Positions 8,128-16,947 of a DNA stretch of 64,000 nucleotides are shown one piece after another. The position numbers and the translations under genes were made by a program. Below the pieces are notes generated by a model. That model had not been told where the DNA came from and did no database searches. It saw only the letters and a program-made list of their open reading frames with translations. The stretch lies in assembly GCF_000719475.1 (NCBI RefSeq), contig NZ_JOGO01000025.1, positions 20,850 to 84,849 of the forward strand, read 5' to 3'. The first letter of the stretch is position 1. Each line of letters opens with the position of its first letter. The DNA comes from Streptomyces sp. NRRL F-5630 (GTDB taxonomy: Bacteria; Actinomycetota; Actinomycetes; Streptomycetales; Streptomycetaceae).

Positions 8128-10149
8128 ATGCGTTACGTCAGCCAACTCCCGCACCCCGTGAAGGAAGAGGAGCACGTCCTCATCCCGATGCCGGACGGCG
8201 TCCGGCTCTCGGCGCACGTCTGGCGGCCCGTCTCGTCCGACACGGAGCCCGTGCCCGCCGTCCTGGAGGCGATCCCGTACCGCAAGAGGGACTTGAGCTC
8301 CGTACGCGACTCGATGCACCACCCCTACCTCGCCGGGCACGGCTACGCCTGCGTGCGGCTCGACCTGCGCGGTACGGGGGATTCGGAGGGCGTGCTCCTC
8401 GACGAGTACCTGGAGCAGGAGCAGCGCGACGCCGAGGAGGTGCTCGCCTGGCTCGCCGAGCAGCCGTGGTGCGACGGCGCGACGGGCATGATGGGCATCT
8501 CCTGGGGCGCCTTCGCCGCGCTCCAGACCGCCGCGCGCCGCCCGCCGAGCCTGCGGGCCGTCGTCCTCGCCTCCTTCACCGACGACCGCTACGACGACGA
8601 CATGCACTACATGGGCGGCGCGATGCTCTCGGACAACCTCGCCGAGGCGGGCACGATGTTCGCCTACGCGACGTGCCCGCCCGACCCGGCGGTCGTGGGG
8701 GAGCGGTGGCGCGACATGTGGCACGAGCGCCTCGCGGCGAGCGGCCCGTGGGTCGTCGAGTGGCTGCGCCACCAGCGCCGCGACGCCTACTGGCGGCACG
8801 CCTCGGTGTGCGAGGACTACGGCGCCGTGCAGGTGCCCGTGCTCGCGTCGAGCGGCTGGGCCGACGGCTACTCGAACGCCGTCACCAGGCTCCTCGAAAA
8901 CCTCGACGTGCCCCGCAAGGGCCTCATCGGGCCGTGGTCGCACAAGTTCCCGCACCTCGGCGAGCCGGGCCCGGCGATCGGCTACCTCCAGGAGGTGGTG
9001 CGCTGGTGGGACCACTGGCTCAAGGGCGAGGAGAACGGCGTCATGGACGGGCCGATGCTGAAGTCCTGGATGCAGGAGAGCGTCCCGCCGTCGACGGCGT
9101 ACGAGCAGCGTCCGGGCCGCTGGGTCGGCGAGCCGAGCCTGCCGTCACCCCGGGTGGAACCGCGCACGCACCCGCTGACGGCGCACCGCATCGAGGAGCC
9201 GGGCGCTCCCGACGGGGCTCCCGGCGAGTGGCTCACCGTGTCCTCGCCGCTCTCGGTCGGCCAGTACGCGGGCAAATGGGCCTCGTACAACGCCCCGCCC
9301 GACCTCCCCTACGACCAGCGCGAGGAGGACGGCGGTTCGCTCGTCTTCGACAGCGGCGTCCTCGCCGAGCGCCTGGAGATCCTGGGCGCGCCGACCGTCG
9401 AGCTGGAGTTCACCGTGGACCGGCCCGTCGCGCAGGTGGCGGCGCGGCTCTCGGACGTGGCCCCGGGCGGCGCGTCGACGCGGGTCTCGTACGGCGTCCT
9501 CAACCTCACTCACCGCGGGGGCGGCGATCCCGAGCCGCTGGAGCCCGGGCGCACCTACCGTGCCACGGTCCGGCTCAACGGCATCGCCCAGGCGTTCCCG
9601 GCGGGCCACCGCCTGCGCCTGTCCCTCTCCACCTCCTACTGGCCCCTCGCCTGGCCGCCGCCCGAGCCCGTCATGCTCGCGGTGAAGGCGCGCGCGAGCA
9701 CCCTCACCCTCCCGGTGCGCCCGGTCCCGTCCCAGGACGAGGGCATCGCCTTCGGCGAGCCGGAGGCGGCACCGCCCCTCGCGACGGAACAGCGCGTCCC
9801 GCCCGAGCAGTCCTGGCGCGTCTCGCGCGACCTCGTCGACTACCACGCGACGCTCGACATCGTGAAGGACAGCGGTACGACGCACTACACGGACATCGAC
9901 CTCGACGTCGGGCGCCGGGCCGTCGAGCGCTACGACTGGACCGCCGACGACTTCACCTCGCCGCGCGGCCACTCCGCCTGGACGATGAGCTTCTCGCGCG
10001 GCGACTGGGACACCCGCACCGAGACCACCACCACCCTCACGTGCGACGCGGAAAACTTCCACGTCCACGCGACGCTCGACGCCTACGAGGGCGGGGAGCG
10101 GGTGTTCTCGCGGAACTGGAAGGAGACGGTGCGGCGGGACCTGGTGTGA
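8128..10149 (+). CDS. CocE/NonD-family hydrolase (peptidase S15-like)
   Basis: A 673-residue alpha/beta hydrolase of the CocE/NonD and X-Pro dipeptidyl-peptidase group. The N-terminal domain has EEHVLIPMPDGVRLSAHVWRP and RLDLRGTGDSEG, then the nucleophile elbow GISWG (Ser125). The C-terminal part from about residue 370 looks like the jelly-roll domain usual in CocE. Members hydrolyse esters (cocaine esterase) or amides and peptides. There is no signal peptide. It follows the ATP-grasp gene and is followed by duplicated hairpins, so the two genes probably form one transcription unit. A role in removing a group the ligase adds, or in recycling a conjugate, is inference. Confidence 0.88.
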   Translation: MRYVSQLPHPVKEEEHVLIPMPDGVRLSAHVWRPVSSDTEPVPAVLEAIPYRKRDLSSVRDSMHHPYLAGHGYACVRLDLRGTGDSEGVLLDEYLEQEQRDAEEVLAWLAEQPWCDGATGMMGISWGAFAALQTAARRPPSLRAVVLASFTDDRYDDDMHYMGGAMLSDNLAEAGTMFAYATCPPDPAVVGERWRDMWHERLAASGPWVVEWLRHQRRDAYWRHASVCEDYGAVQVPVLASSGWADGYSNAVTRLLENLDVPRKGLIGPWSHKFPHLGEPGPAIGYLQEVVRWWDHWLKGEENGVMDGPMLKSWMQESVPPSTAYEQRPGRWVGEPSLPSPRVEPRTHPLTAHRIEEPGAPDGAPGEWLTVSSPLSVGQYAGKWASYNAPPDLPYDQREEDGGSLVFDSGVLAERLEILGAPTVELEFTVDRPVAQVAARLSDVAPGGASTRVSYGVLNLTHRGGGDPEPLEPGRTYRATVRLNGIAQAFPAGHRLRLSLSTSYWPLAWPPPEPVMLAVKARASTLTLPVRPVPSQDEGIAFGEPEAAPPLATEQRVPPEQSWRVSRDLVDYHATLDIVKDSGTTHYTDIDLDVGRRAVERYDWTADDFTSPRGHSAWTMSFSRGDWDTRTETTTTLTCDAENFHVHATLDAYEGGERVFSRNWKETVRRDLV

Positions 10150-10171
10150 GGCGGAGGGCGCGACCCTCGGC

Positions 10172-10279
10172 CCACCCCGCCTGCCCCCGGCCCGGTCGGG
10201 GGCGGGCACGCGGGGCCTCCTCCGACCACCCCGCCTGCCCCCGGCCCGGTCGGGGGCGGGCACGCGGGGCCTCCTCCGA
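10172..10279 (+). terminator. Tandem duplicated 54-bp hairpin element
   Basis: A 54-bp unit is present twice head to tail (10172-10225 and 10226-10279) with no difference that I can see. Each copy holds an inverted repeat with arms GCCCCCG and CGGGGGC around a short loop. It starts 23 bp after the hydrolase stop codon. It looks like an intrinsic terminator that has been duplicated. Confidence 0.75.
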
Positions 10280-10426
10280 CGTGCGGCGCGGCTCGTCGTC
10301 GGGACGAGCGGAAGCGAGCGGGGAGAGGTGCGCCACCTCTCCCCGGTATCTCCGCCGCGCGACTTCCGAGTGTTCTTCCTGCGAGGGGGTACCCACGGGC
10401 CCACCGCACACGAGGAGGAGACGCAG

Positions 10427-11584
10427 GTGGGACCGAGGGAAACGGGGCGCTGGGCCCGCGAGGAGACGGCGGCGGTCGTCGCGACCGTACGGACCGTGTT
10501 CCGGCAGCCGGGCCCGGAGCGTGACTCCGTCGTGCAGTCGCTCAAGGCGGCGGGCGCCGCGATCGCCGCCTGGGCGCTCGCCGGCTGGTGGCTGCAGGCC
10601 CCGATGGCGCTGCTCGCCCCCTGGACGGCGCTCGCGCTCGTCGACGTGACCGTCTACCGCTCGCTGCGCGCCGGACTCCAGCAACTCGCCGTCATCTTCA
10701 TCGGCACCCTGACCGCTACCGCCGCGCTCGGTCTCACGGGCGACGACACGCTCGGCGCCATGGCACTCGCGCTGCCGCCCCTCCTCCTCATCGGCACCTA
10801 CCGCCGCTTCGGAACGCAGGGGATCTACGGGGCGACGACCGCGCTCTTCGTCATCACCGCGACCACGGCGAGCGCAGGCGAGATCGGCCACCGCCTCCTG
10901 GAGACCGTCATCGGCGCCGTCATCGGCATCACCGTCAACGCCTTCGTGCTGCCGCCCGTGCACCTGCGCAACGCGGGCGACCAGCTCCTGCGGCTGCCCC
11001 GGGACACCGGACGACTCCTGCGCGACCTCGCGCAGGGCGTGGGGGGCGAGTGGGAGGCGGAGCAGGCACTGGCCTGGCACGACGCGTCGCGCCGCCTTGA
11101 GGAGACCCTGCGGTACGTGCGGGAGGCCAGGCGGAGCGGCGAGGAGAGCTCCCGGCTCAACCCGGGCCTGCGGCTGCGCCGCGCCCCGTCCGCCCAGCCG
11201 CCGGCCGCGCTCGACGCCCGCTGGGCCACCGTCATCGACCACCTGCGCGCGATCACCCGCACCCTCGCGACCCTCGCCCAGGGCGACAACCCGCTGCGCT
11301 CCCCCGGCAACGACTTCTTCGCCGACTGGGCCCGCCTCGCCGAGACGCTCGCGGTGCTGTGCGAGCGGGAGTACGAGGCACTCGCGCGCCGGGAGCCGAG
11401 CGCGCCCTACCGCCTGGAGCAACGGGCGGTCCCGGAGGACGTCCGCGAGGCGTACGAGGCGCTGGACGCCTCCTTCCACGCGCTCTCGGGCACGGGGGCC
11501 GTCCCGGCCGGTGAACTGCTCGCCGAGACGTGGCAGGTGCTGCGGGCCCTGGTGAGCGACATGCCGCGGGAGGTCGGGAGGTGA
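10427..11584 (+). CDS. Aromatic acid exporter-like (FUSC/ArAE) membrane protein
   Basis: A 385-residue protein with an N-terminal membrane domain of five to six segments (AAGAAIAAWALAGWWLQAPM, LQQLAVIFIGTLTATAALGL, GAMALALPPLLLIGTY, TTALFVITATTA, LETVIGAVIGITVNAFVLPP) and a soluble helical C-terminal half. This is the layout of the aromatic acid exporter/FUSC superfamily, which includes AaeB-like and YgaE-like proteins. I chose the GTG at 10427 because a GAGGAGGAG Shine-Dalgarno sequence lies just upstream; an open frame reaches back to 10328 but carries no family sequence. It stands alone. It may export small aromatic or amphipathic compounds; substrate unknown. Confidence 0.78.
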   Translation: MGPRETGRWAREETAAVVATVRTVFRQPGPERDSVVQSLKAAGAAIAAWALAGWWLQAPMALLAPWTALALVDVTVYRSLRAGLQQLAVIFIGTLTATAALGLTGDDTLGAMALALPPLLLIGTYRRFGTQGIYGATTALFVITATTASAGEIGHRLLETVIGAVIGITVNAFVLPPVHLRNAGDQLLRLPRDTGRLLRDLAQGVGGEWEAEQALAWHDASRRLEETLRYVREARRSGEESSRLNPGLRLRRAPSAQPPAALDARWATVIDHLRAITRTLATLAQGDNPLRSPGNDFFADWARLAETLAVLCEREYEALARREPSAPYRLEQRAVPEDVREAYEALDASFHALSGTGAVPAGELLAETWQVLRALVSDMPREVGR

Positions 11585-11791
11585 GCGCGCGAGCCCTCGG
11601 CGGGGCCGCTCCGGGCGCCTTCGCGGCGCGCGACGGCGGGCGCGGAACGGCGCGGGGCCGCCGCCGCGTACCCGGGCGGGCACCTCCCGGGTGCGCGGGC
11701 GTCGTCTCGCCCGCCCCAGGTATGAAACGCCGCCGCAGGGGCACCCATGGTGTCCGGGCCCCGCACCGCCCCCCACCGACAGGACTTCTCC

Positions 11792-12994
11792 ATGACCCAC
11801 CGTCCCCCGTCCGCTTTCGAGCCCCAGGAAGGCGATGGTGTCCTTCCGCCGGGTGACGCGGGCGCCCCCCAGCCGGGCGATTTCGGCGCCGCCTCCGCCC
11901 GCGCCGCGACCGCCGCCCGCTTCGCCGTCGCCGCGCGGCAGATCGAGGAGGGCAAGCTCCGCTTCCCGCTGCCCGGCAGCTGGGCGACCGGTCTGCGCTT
12001 CGCCGCGCTGCGCGGCGTCGCCGAGGAGGACCTCGCCGTGGCCCGCCTCGTCGAGGGCCACACCGACGCCCTCGCGATCCTCGCCGAGCTGGGCGGTCCC
12101 CCGCCCGCGCCCGGCCAGCGCTGGGGGGTGTGGGCGGCGGAACCGCCCGGCGAGGGAGTGCGGGCCCACCACGACGCGAGGGCGGACACCTGGACGCTCA
12201 GCGGCCTCAAGCAGTACGCCTCCGGGGCGCACTCGTGCACCCACGCCCTCGTCACCGCCCGCACCGAGGACGGGCCACGGCTTTTCGCGGTCCGCCTCGA
12301 CCGCGGCACCACGCCCGAGGAGAGCGGCACGCCGGAGAAGCCCGGCACGTTCGACGAGCCGGGCACGCCCGGGGAGCCCGGCACTTTCGAGGAGAGCGGC
12401 GCGCGGTCGGACCTCCGCCCGGACACCGGCCCCGGCACGTACGAGCCCGTCCCCGGCACCTGGCCCGCGCTCGGCATGGCGGGCTCCGACACGCCCGACG
12501 TGCGCTTCGACGGCGCGCCCGCGCTCCCCGTCGGCGGGGTGGACGCCTATGTGCGCAGGCCCGGCTTCGCCCACGGCGGGGTCGGAGTGGCCGCGTGCTG
12601 GCTCGGCGGCGCCCACGCGGTGACGGGCGCGCTGCGCCGTGCCGCCGCGCGCCGGGGGAGCCCCTTCACCGACGCCCATCTCGGCGCGGTGGACGTCGAG
12701 TTGTACGCGGCCGGGCTCGTCCTGGAGCGCGCTGCCGCCGAGATCGACGCCGACCCGGAGGACGCGGCGGGCGGCGCCGAGCAGCGCGCCCTGCGCGTCC
12801 GCGCGCTCGTCGCCGCCTGCTGCGAACGCGTCCTCACCCACGTGGGCCGCGCGACCGGCGCGGGACCCCTGTGCCACGACGCCCGGCACGCCCGCGCCGT
12901 CGCCGACCTCACCGTCTACGTGCGCCAGCACCACGCCGAACGCGACCTCGCCGTCCTCGGCGCGCACGTCGCGGGCCGGGCGGAGGAAGCATGA
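11792..12994 (+). CDS. Acyl-CoA dehydrogenase-like protein, first gene of four-gene operon
   Basis: A 400-residue protein with weak but recognisable acyl-CoA dehydrogenase features: WATGLRFAALRG, WTLSGLKQYASGAHSCTHALVTA (the FAD-binding middle domain, equivalent to 'G.K.Y.SGA') and a helical C-terminal domain from about residue 250 (GGVGVAACWLGGAHAVTGAL). Residues ~173-205 form a low-complexity insertion rich in GTPEE/PGTF repeats not usual in the family. The ATG at 11792 is preferred over one at 11747 because it gives the usual N-terminus. Its TGA overlaps the ATG of the PIG-L gene. Together with the deacetylase, methyltransferase and glycosyltransferase it probably modifies an acylated sugar or lipid; whether it still oxidises an acyl-CoA is unclear. 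Confidence 0.8.
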   Translation: MTHRPPSAFEPQEGDGVLPPGDAGAPQPGDFGAASARAATAARFAVAARQIEEGKLRFPLPGSWATGLRFAALRGVAEEDLAVARLVEGHTDALAILAELGGPPPAPGQRWGVWAAEPPGEGVRAHHDARADTWTLSGLKQYASGAHSCTHALVTARTEDGPRLFAVRLDRGTTPEESGTPEKPGTFDEPGTPGEPGTFEESGARSDLRPDTGPGTYEPVPGTWPALGMAGSDTPDVRFDGAPALPVGGVDAYVRRPGFAHGGVGVAACWLGGAHAVTGALRRAAARRGSPFTDAHLGAVDVELYAAGLVLERAAAEIDADPEDAAGGAEQRALRVRALVAACCERVLTHVGRATGAGPLCHDARHARAVADLTVYVRQHHAERDLAVLGAHVAGRAEEA

Positions 12995-13734
12995 GCAGAC
13001 CCGACCCCATCCAGGCTCCGGGCACCGACGAGGCACTGTGGCGGGCCTGGGAGGGGTGGGCGGAACTGCCGCAGGCCGTGCTGCCGCAAGGGCCCGTCGT
13101 GGTGGTCGCCGCGCACCCCGACGACGAGGTGCTCGGCGCGGGCGGCGCGCTCGCGATGCTCGCCGCCGCCGGGCGGCCGCTCACCGTCGTCACCGTCACC
13201 GACGGGGAGGGCTCGCACCCGCGCACCCGCGTGCTGCGGCCACCGGCCCTCGCCGCCCGCCGCGCGGGGGAACTGCGCGCGGCGCTCGCCCGGCTCGGCG
13301 CCTCGTCGGCCCGCACCGTCCGCCTGCGGGTGCCCGACACGGCCGTCGCCGCGCACGAGGAGGAGGTGCGCCGGGCGCTCGTCCCGCTCACGGAGGGCGC
13401 CGCGCTCGTCCTCGCGCCGTGGACCGGCGACGTCCACGCCGACCACGAGGCGACCGGCCGCGCCGCGCGCGCCGCCGCGCGCGAGACGGGCGCCCCCTCC
13501 GCCGCCTACCCGGTCTGGATGTGGCACTGGGCCCGCCCCGGCGATCCCCGCGTGCCCTGGCACCGCGCCAGGCGCCTGGACCTGCCCGCCGACGTCCGCG
13601 CGCGCAAGCGCGAGGCCGTGGCCTGCTTCCGGAGCCAGATCGCCCCGCTCGGCCCGGCCCCCGAGGACGCCGCGATCCTGCCGCCGGAGGAACTCGCCCA
13701 TCACGTACGCGACTTCGAAGTGTGGTTCGCATGA
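12991..13734 (+). CDS. PIG-L family deacetylase
   Basis: A 247-residue protein with the zinc-binding motif AHPDDE (His42, Asp44, Asp45) and a later AdhE motif in GDVHADHEATGRAA, which supplies the third metal ligand. PIG-L/LmbE proteins hydrolyse N-acetyl groups from glucosamine-containing molecules (GlcNAc-PI, GlcNAc-inositol) or related amides. No signal peptide is seen, so it is cytoplasmic. It overlaps both neighbours by 4 nt (ATGA at each junction), which indicates strict co-translation. MshB and Mca of mycothiol metabolism belong to the same family, but this operon context differs from theirs. Confidence 0.9.
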   Translation: MSRPDPIQAPGTDEALWRAWEGWAELPQAVLPQGPVVVVAAHPDDEVLGAGGALAMLAAAGRPLTVVTVTDGEGSHPRTRVLRPPALAARRAGELRAALARLGASSARTVRLRVPDTAVAAHEEEVRRALVPLTEGAALVLAPWTGDVHADHEATGRAARAAARETGAPSAAYPVWMWHWARPGDPRVPWHRARRLDLPADVRARKREAVACFRSQIAPLGPAPEDAAILPPEELAHHVRDFEVWFA

Positions 13735-14348
13735 GCACTCCCGCCGGTTACTTCACCGCCATGTACGACGGCGCCGAGGACCCCTGGGGCCTGCGCAGCC
13801 GCTGGTACGAGGAGCGCAAGTACGCCCTCACGCTCGCGGCCCTGCCCCGGCCCCGTTTCCGCCGGGCCTTCGAACCGGGCTGCTCGGTGGGCGAGCTGAC
13901 CCGGCGGCTCGCGGGCCGCTGCGAGCGGCTGCTCGCCACCGACCGCGTCCCGGAGGCCGTCGAGCGGGCCCGCGAGGCCACGCGAGGGCTCGACCACGTC
14001 GAGGTCGCCCGGCTCACCGTGCCCGAGGAGTGGCCGGAGGGCGCGTTCGACCTCGTCGTCCTCTCCGAACTCCTCTACTACTTCGACGCCCCGGCCCTCG
14101 ACCTCCTCCTGAGCCGCACGGTGGACTCCCTCACCCCCGGTGGCACCCTCGTCACCGTCCACTGGGACCACCCCGTGCCGGAACACCGCCTGACCGGGAC
14201 GGAACTGACCGACCGCCTCGCCCGCGAGGAGGGGCTCGCCCTCCGGCTCGACCACCGCGAGGAGGACTTCGTGCTCCAGACCTTCACCCGCCGGGTCCCG
14301 GGCGAGCCGCTGCCGCCGTCCCCCGCCGCGTACGAAGGACTCGTGTGA
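13731..14348 (+). CDS. Class I SAM-dependent methyltransferase (NodS-like)
   Basis: A 205-residue Rossmann-fold methyltransferase. Motif I is FEPGCSVGELTRRLA (residues ~47-61), followed by the acidic position in LLATDRVPEAVERA and the motif LVVLSELLYYF. The start region YFTAMYDGAEDPWGLRSRWYEERKYAL is typical of the NodS-like group, which N-methylates deacetylated glucosamine in Nod factors. That fits well with a PIG-L deacetylase gene just upstream and a glycosyltransferase just downstream: deacetylation of an amino sugar followed by N-methylation is a plausible order (inference). It overlaps both neighbours by 4 nt. Confidence 0.88.
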   Translation: MSTPAGYFTAMYDGAEDPWGLRSRWYEERKYALTLAALPRPRFRRAFEPGCSVGELTRRLAGRCERLLATDRVPEAVERAREATRGLDHVEVARLTVPEEWPEGAFDLVVLSELLYYFDAPALDLLLSRTVDSLTPGGTLVTVHWDHPVPEHRLTGTELTDRLAREEGLALRLDHREEDFVLQTFTRRVPGEPLPPSPAAYEGLV

Positions 14349-15262
14349 GCGTCCGGCCGCCGGAGGGCGGGCCGCCGGTGACCCCCGGGCGGTACGGGCC
14401 GCACGAAGCCCCCACCTCGCACGGCACCCCCGCGCCGCACGGAGCCCCCGTACCGTACGGAACCCCCGCGCCGTGCCGAGGTGCCTCCCCGTACGCCCCC
14501 CGTGCCGCGCGCGACCTCGCGGCCCTCGCCGTCGTCGTCCCCGCCCACGACGAGGAGGCGCTGCTCCCGCACGCCCTCGCCGCCCTGCGCCGCGCCGCCC
14601 GGCACCCGGCCCTGCCCGTCCGGGCGCGGGTGCGGGTCGTGGTCGTCGCCGACGCCTGCGCCGACGCGACGGCGGAACTCGCCCACGCGGCCGGCGCCCA
14701 TGTCGTCCGGATCGACGCCCGCAACCCGGGGCGGGCACGCGCCGCCGGGGCCGCCGCCGCGCTCGGCCTGTTCGGCGAGTCCCCGGCACGCGTGTGGCTC
14801 TCCTCGACCGACGCCGACAGCCGCGTCCCCGCGGACTGGCTCGCCAGGCAATGGCGTTGGGGAGCGCGCGGCTGGGAGGCCGTCGTCGGCACCGTCCAGC
14901 CGCTGGGCGGTGATCCCGCCCTCGCCGGGCTGCTCCACCGCGAGGCGGTCCGGTACCGCGAGGCGGGAGGCGCGCGGCACCCGCACGTCCACGGCGCCAA
15001 CCTCGGGGTACGCGCCGACGCCTACCTCGGCGTCGGCGGCTTCCCGCCGCTCGCGACGGGCGAGGACCACGCCCTCGTCCGCGCCCTGGAGGCGGGCGGC
15101 CACCGCGTCCTGCGCACCCGGCGCTCCCCCGTGGCCACCTCGGCCCGCCTGCGTCCGCGCGCGAGCGGCGGTTACGGCGCACGGCTGGCCCGGCTCGCCG
15201 CAGTGGAGGGCGCGAAGCCGCCGCGGGGAGCGGCGCCCGTACCGGGGGCGGAGCCCGCGTAG
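14345..15262 (+). CDS. Family 2 glycosyltransferase
   Basis: A 305-residue protein whose GT-A core starts at about residue 58 with LAVVVPAHDEE and has a DXD-type metal site STDADSR (Asp156-Ala-Asp158). The HGANLGVRADAY segment and GEDHALVRALE match the acceptor/catalytic region of GT2 enzymes. The first 50 residues are a low-complexity extension with HGTPAP/YGTPAP repeats. There is no transmembrane segment. The GTG at 14345 overlaps the methyltransferase stop (GTGA). Donor and acceptor are unknown. The protein ends 19 bp from the convergent decarboxylase gene. Confidence 0.87.
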   Translation: MSVRPPEGGPPVTPGRYGPHEAPTSHGTPAPHGAPVPYGTPAPCRGASPYAPRAARDLAALAVVVPAHDEEALLPHALAALRRAARHPALPVRARVRVVVVADACADATAELAHAAGAHVVRIDARNPGRARAAGAAAALGLFGESPARVWLSSTDADSRVPADWLARQWRWGARGWEAVVGTVQPLGGDPALAGLLHREAVRYREAGGARHPHVHGANLGVRADAYLGVGGFPPLATGEDHALVRALEAGGHRVLRTRRSPVATSARLRPRASGGYGARLARLAAVEGAKPPRGAAPVPGAEPA

Positions 15263-15280
15263 GCCGTACGGACGCGGTGG

Positions 15281-16756
15281 CTACTCCGCCACCACCCGTA
15301 CCGTCCTCAGCGAGGTGTCCACCGCGTCCGGGAGGTTCATCCCCGCCGCGATGCCCGTGCGCAGGTAGTGCGGGAGCGGCGCGGTGAGACGTTCGCCGGG
15401 GAGCGCCGCGGGGATGCCGGGCGGGTACGGCGTGAGCATCTCGGCGGTGACGCGGCCCGCCGCCTCCGCCACGGGAACGTCCTCGACAGGACCGAAGTAG
15501 GCGTCCCTCGGCAGCATCACCTGTTCCAGGCGGAGTTGCTCCGGGGCCGGGACGGCGACCTCCGGGCCGGAGCCGAGCGTCGGCGCCTCCGCGGCGAGGG
15601 CGCGCAGGGCGGTAAGGAGCGGCTGTGTCGTGGACGCGTCGTCGGCATGGGTGAGCTGCGTGCTGATACGGCGGTGGTCGGCCAGGTGCGCGTCGACTCC
15701 GTACCGTTCGCGCAGCCGGTCGGCGGCGCGGTAGCCGCTCGTGCCGAGCCCCGAGACGTCGATGACGACCGGGAGCGGGTCGAAGTCGTGGCCGAGCCCC
15801 GGGCCGCGGAAGTCGGCACGCCCGTGCACGTGCAGCCCGTCGATCGCGTCGATCGCGGCCCGCACCTCCGCCGCCCTGTCGAGCGCCGCGCCCAGCAACG
15901 CCCTTCCGTGCAGCTTCATTTGACGGCGCCACCCGTCCATCCCCGCGTACAGCAGGACGGACGGGCTCGTCGTGCCGAGCAGATCGGCCCGCGAGGCGAG
16001 GACCGCCGGGTCGACGAGATCGCCGCCGAGGTGGAAGACGGAGCCCTGTTCGAGGCCGCTGCCCATCTTGTGGATGCTCGTCACGCACACGTCCGCGCCC
16101 GCGTCCATCGCCCAGCCGGGCAGGTCCGGGTGGAAGGGCAGGTGGGCGCCCCACGCCTCGTCCACGACGAGCGGCTTGCCACGCGCGTGGCAGATCTCCG
16201 CGAGCGCGCGCAGGTCCGCCGTCGCGCCGTACGGCGTCGGGCTCGTGACGAGCGCGCCCCTCGCGTCGGGGTGCGCGGCGAACGCGGCCTCGTACGCGGC
16301 GGGCGCGGGCGGGTGCGCGAGGTGACGCTCGCGGTCCCACTGCGGCTCGACCCACACCGGCCGCACCACCGAGACGATGAGCCCCGAGACCACCGACTTG
16401 TGCGCGTCGCGTCCGATGAGGAGCTTCTCGTGCGGACCGGCGACGGACAGGATCGCCGCCTTGACCGAGAGGGAACTCCCGCACGTGGAGAAGAACGTGT
16501 GCGCGGCGTGCACCGCGTCCGCCATCAGCGCCTCGGCCCGTTCCAGGACCCGCCCCCGGGTGCGCCGGTCGTCGAGCCCTCCCGAGGCGAGGACATCGCT
16601 GTGGAACACGGCGTCGCCGAGCAGCCGCCGCACCTCCGGGTCGGTGCCTCTGGCCTGCTTGTGCCCCGGTGGGGTGAAGGACAGCTCACCCCGCTGGTGG
16701 TACGCGGCCAGTGCTTCGAGGACGGGTGCCTGCCGGTGATCGGGTCGCTGGGACAT
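15281..16756 (-). CDS. Orn/Lys/Arg decarboxylase (PLP-dependent, fold type I)
   Basis: A 491-residue PLP enzyme of the major ornithine/lysine/arginine decarboxylase group. It opens with LSFTPPGHKQARG and HSDVLASGGLDD, has FFSTCGSSLSVKAAI for phosphate binding, the aspartate VVDEAWGAHL (Asp199) and the PLP lysine in TSIHKMGSG (Lys230). The C-terminal part contains EMLTPYPPGIP, conserved in these decarboxylases. It converts a basic amino acid to the polyamine (cadaverine, agmatine or putrescine). A GGAGG ribosome-binding site precedes the ATG. It lacks the N-terminal wing domain of the inducible acid-stress enzymes, so it belongs to the shorter Gram-positive type. Confidence 0.92.
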   Translation of the reverse strand: MSQRPDHRQAPVLEALAAYHQRGELSFTPPGHKQARGTDPEVRRLLGDAVFHSDVLASGGLDDRRTRGRVLERAEALMADAVHAAHTFFSTCGSSLSVKAAILSVAGPHEKLLIGRDAHKSVVSGLIVSVVRPVWVEPQWDRERHLAHPPAPAAYEAAFAAHPDARGALVTSPTPYGATADLRALAEICHARGKPLVVDEAWGAHLPFHPDLPGWAMDAGADVCVTSIHKMGSGLEQGSVFHLGGDLVDPAVLASRADLLGTTSPSVLLYAGMDGWRRQMKLHGRALLGAALDRAAEVRAAIDAIDGLHVHGRADFRGPGLGHDFDPLPVVIDVSGLGTSGYRAADRLRERYGVDAHLADHRRISTQLTHADDASTTQPLLTALRALAAEAPTLGSGPEVAVPAPEQLRLEQVMLPRDAYFGPVEDVPVAEAAGRVTAEMLTPYPPGIPAALPGERLTAPLPHYLRTGIAAGMNLPDAVDTSLRTVRVVAE

Positions 16757-16947
16757 GTGCCTCCTGTTCCCCGGGCCCGTCGCGGGGAAGCAGCCGATGA
16801 GCCGAGCGGCGGACAGGGCCGCCCCGCACGGTCCCCGGTTCGCCGGTACGTCCGCCGCGCCTTCCGGCGCGCCACCGCACGCGGCCCCCTCCCGCCCCCG
16901 AACCTGGGCGGGCCCCCGAGGAGCCGCCCGAGGAGAGGACGACCGCC

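Noticed and set aside
12310..12405. Possible frameshift in the acyl-CoA dehydrogenase-like gene at the GTPEE/PGTF repeats
   Set aside because: The frame is open through the repeats and family-like sequence continues after them, so it is an in-frame insertion.
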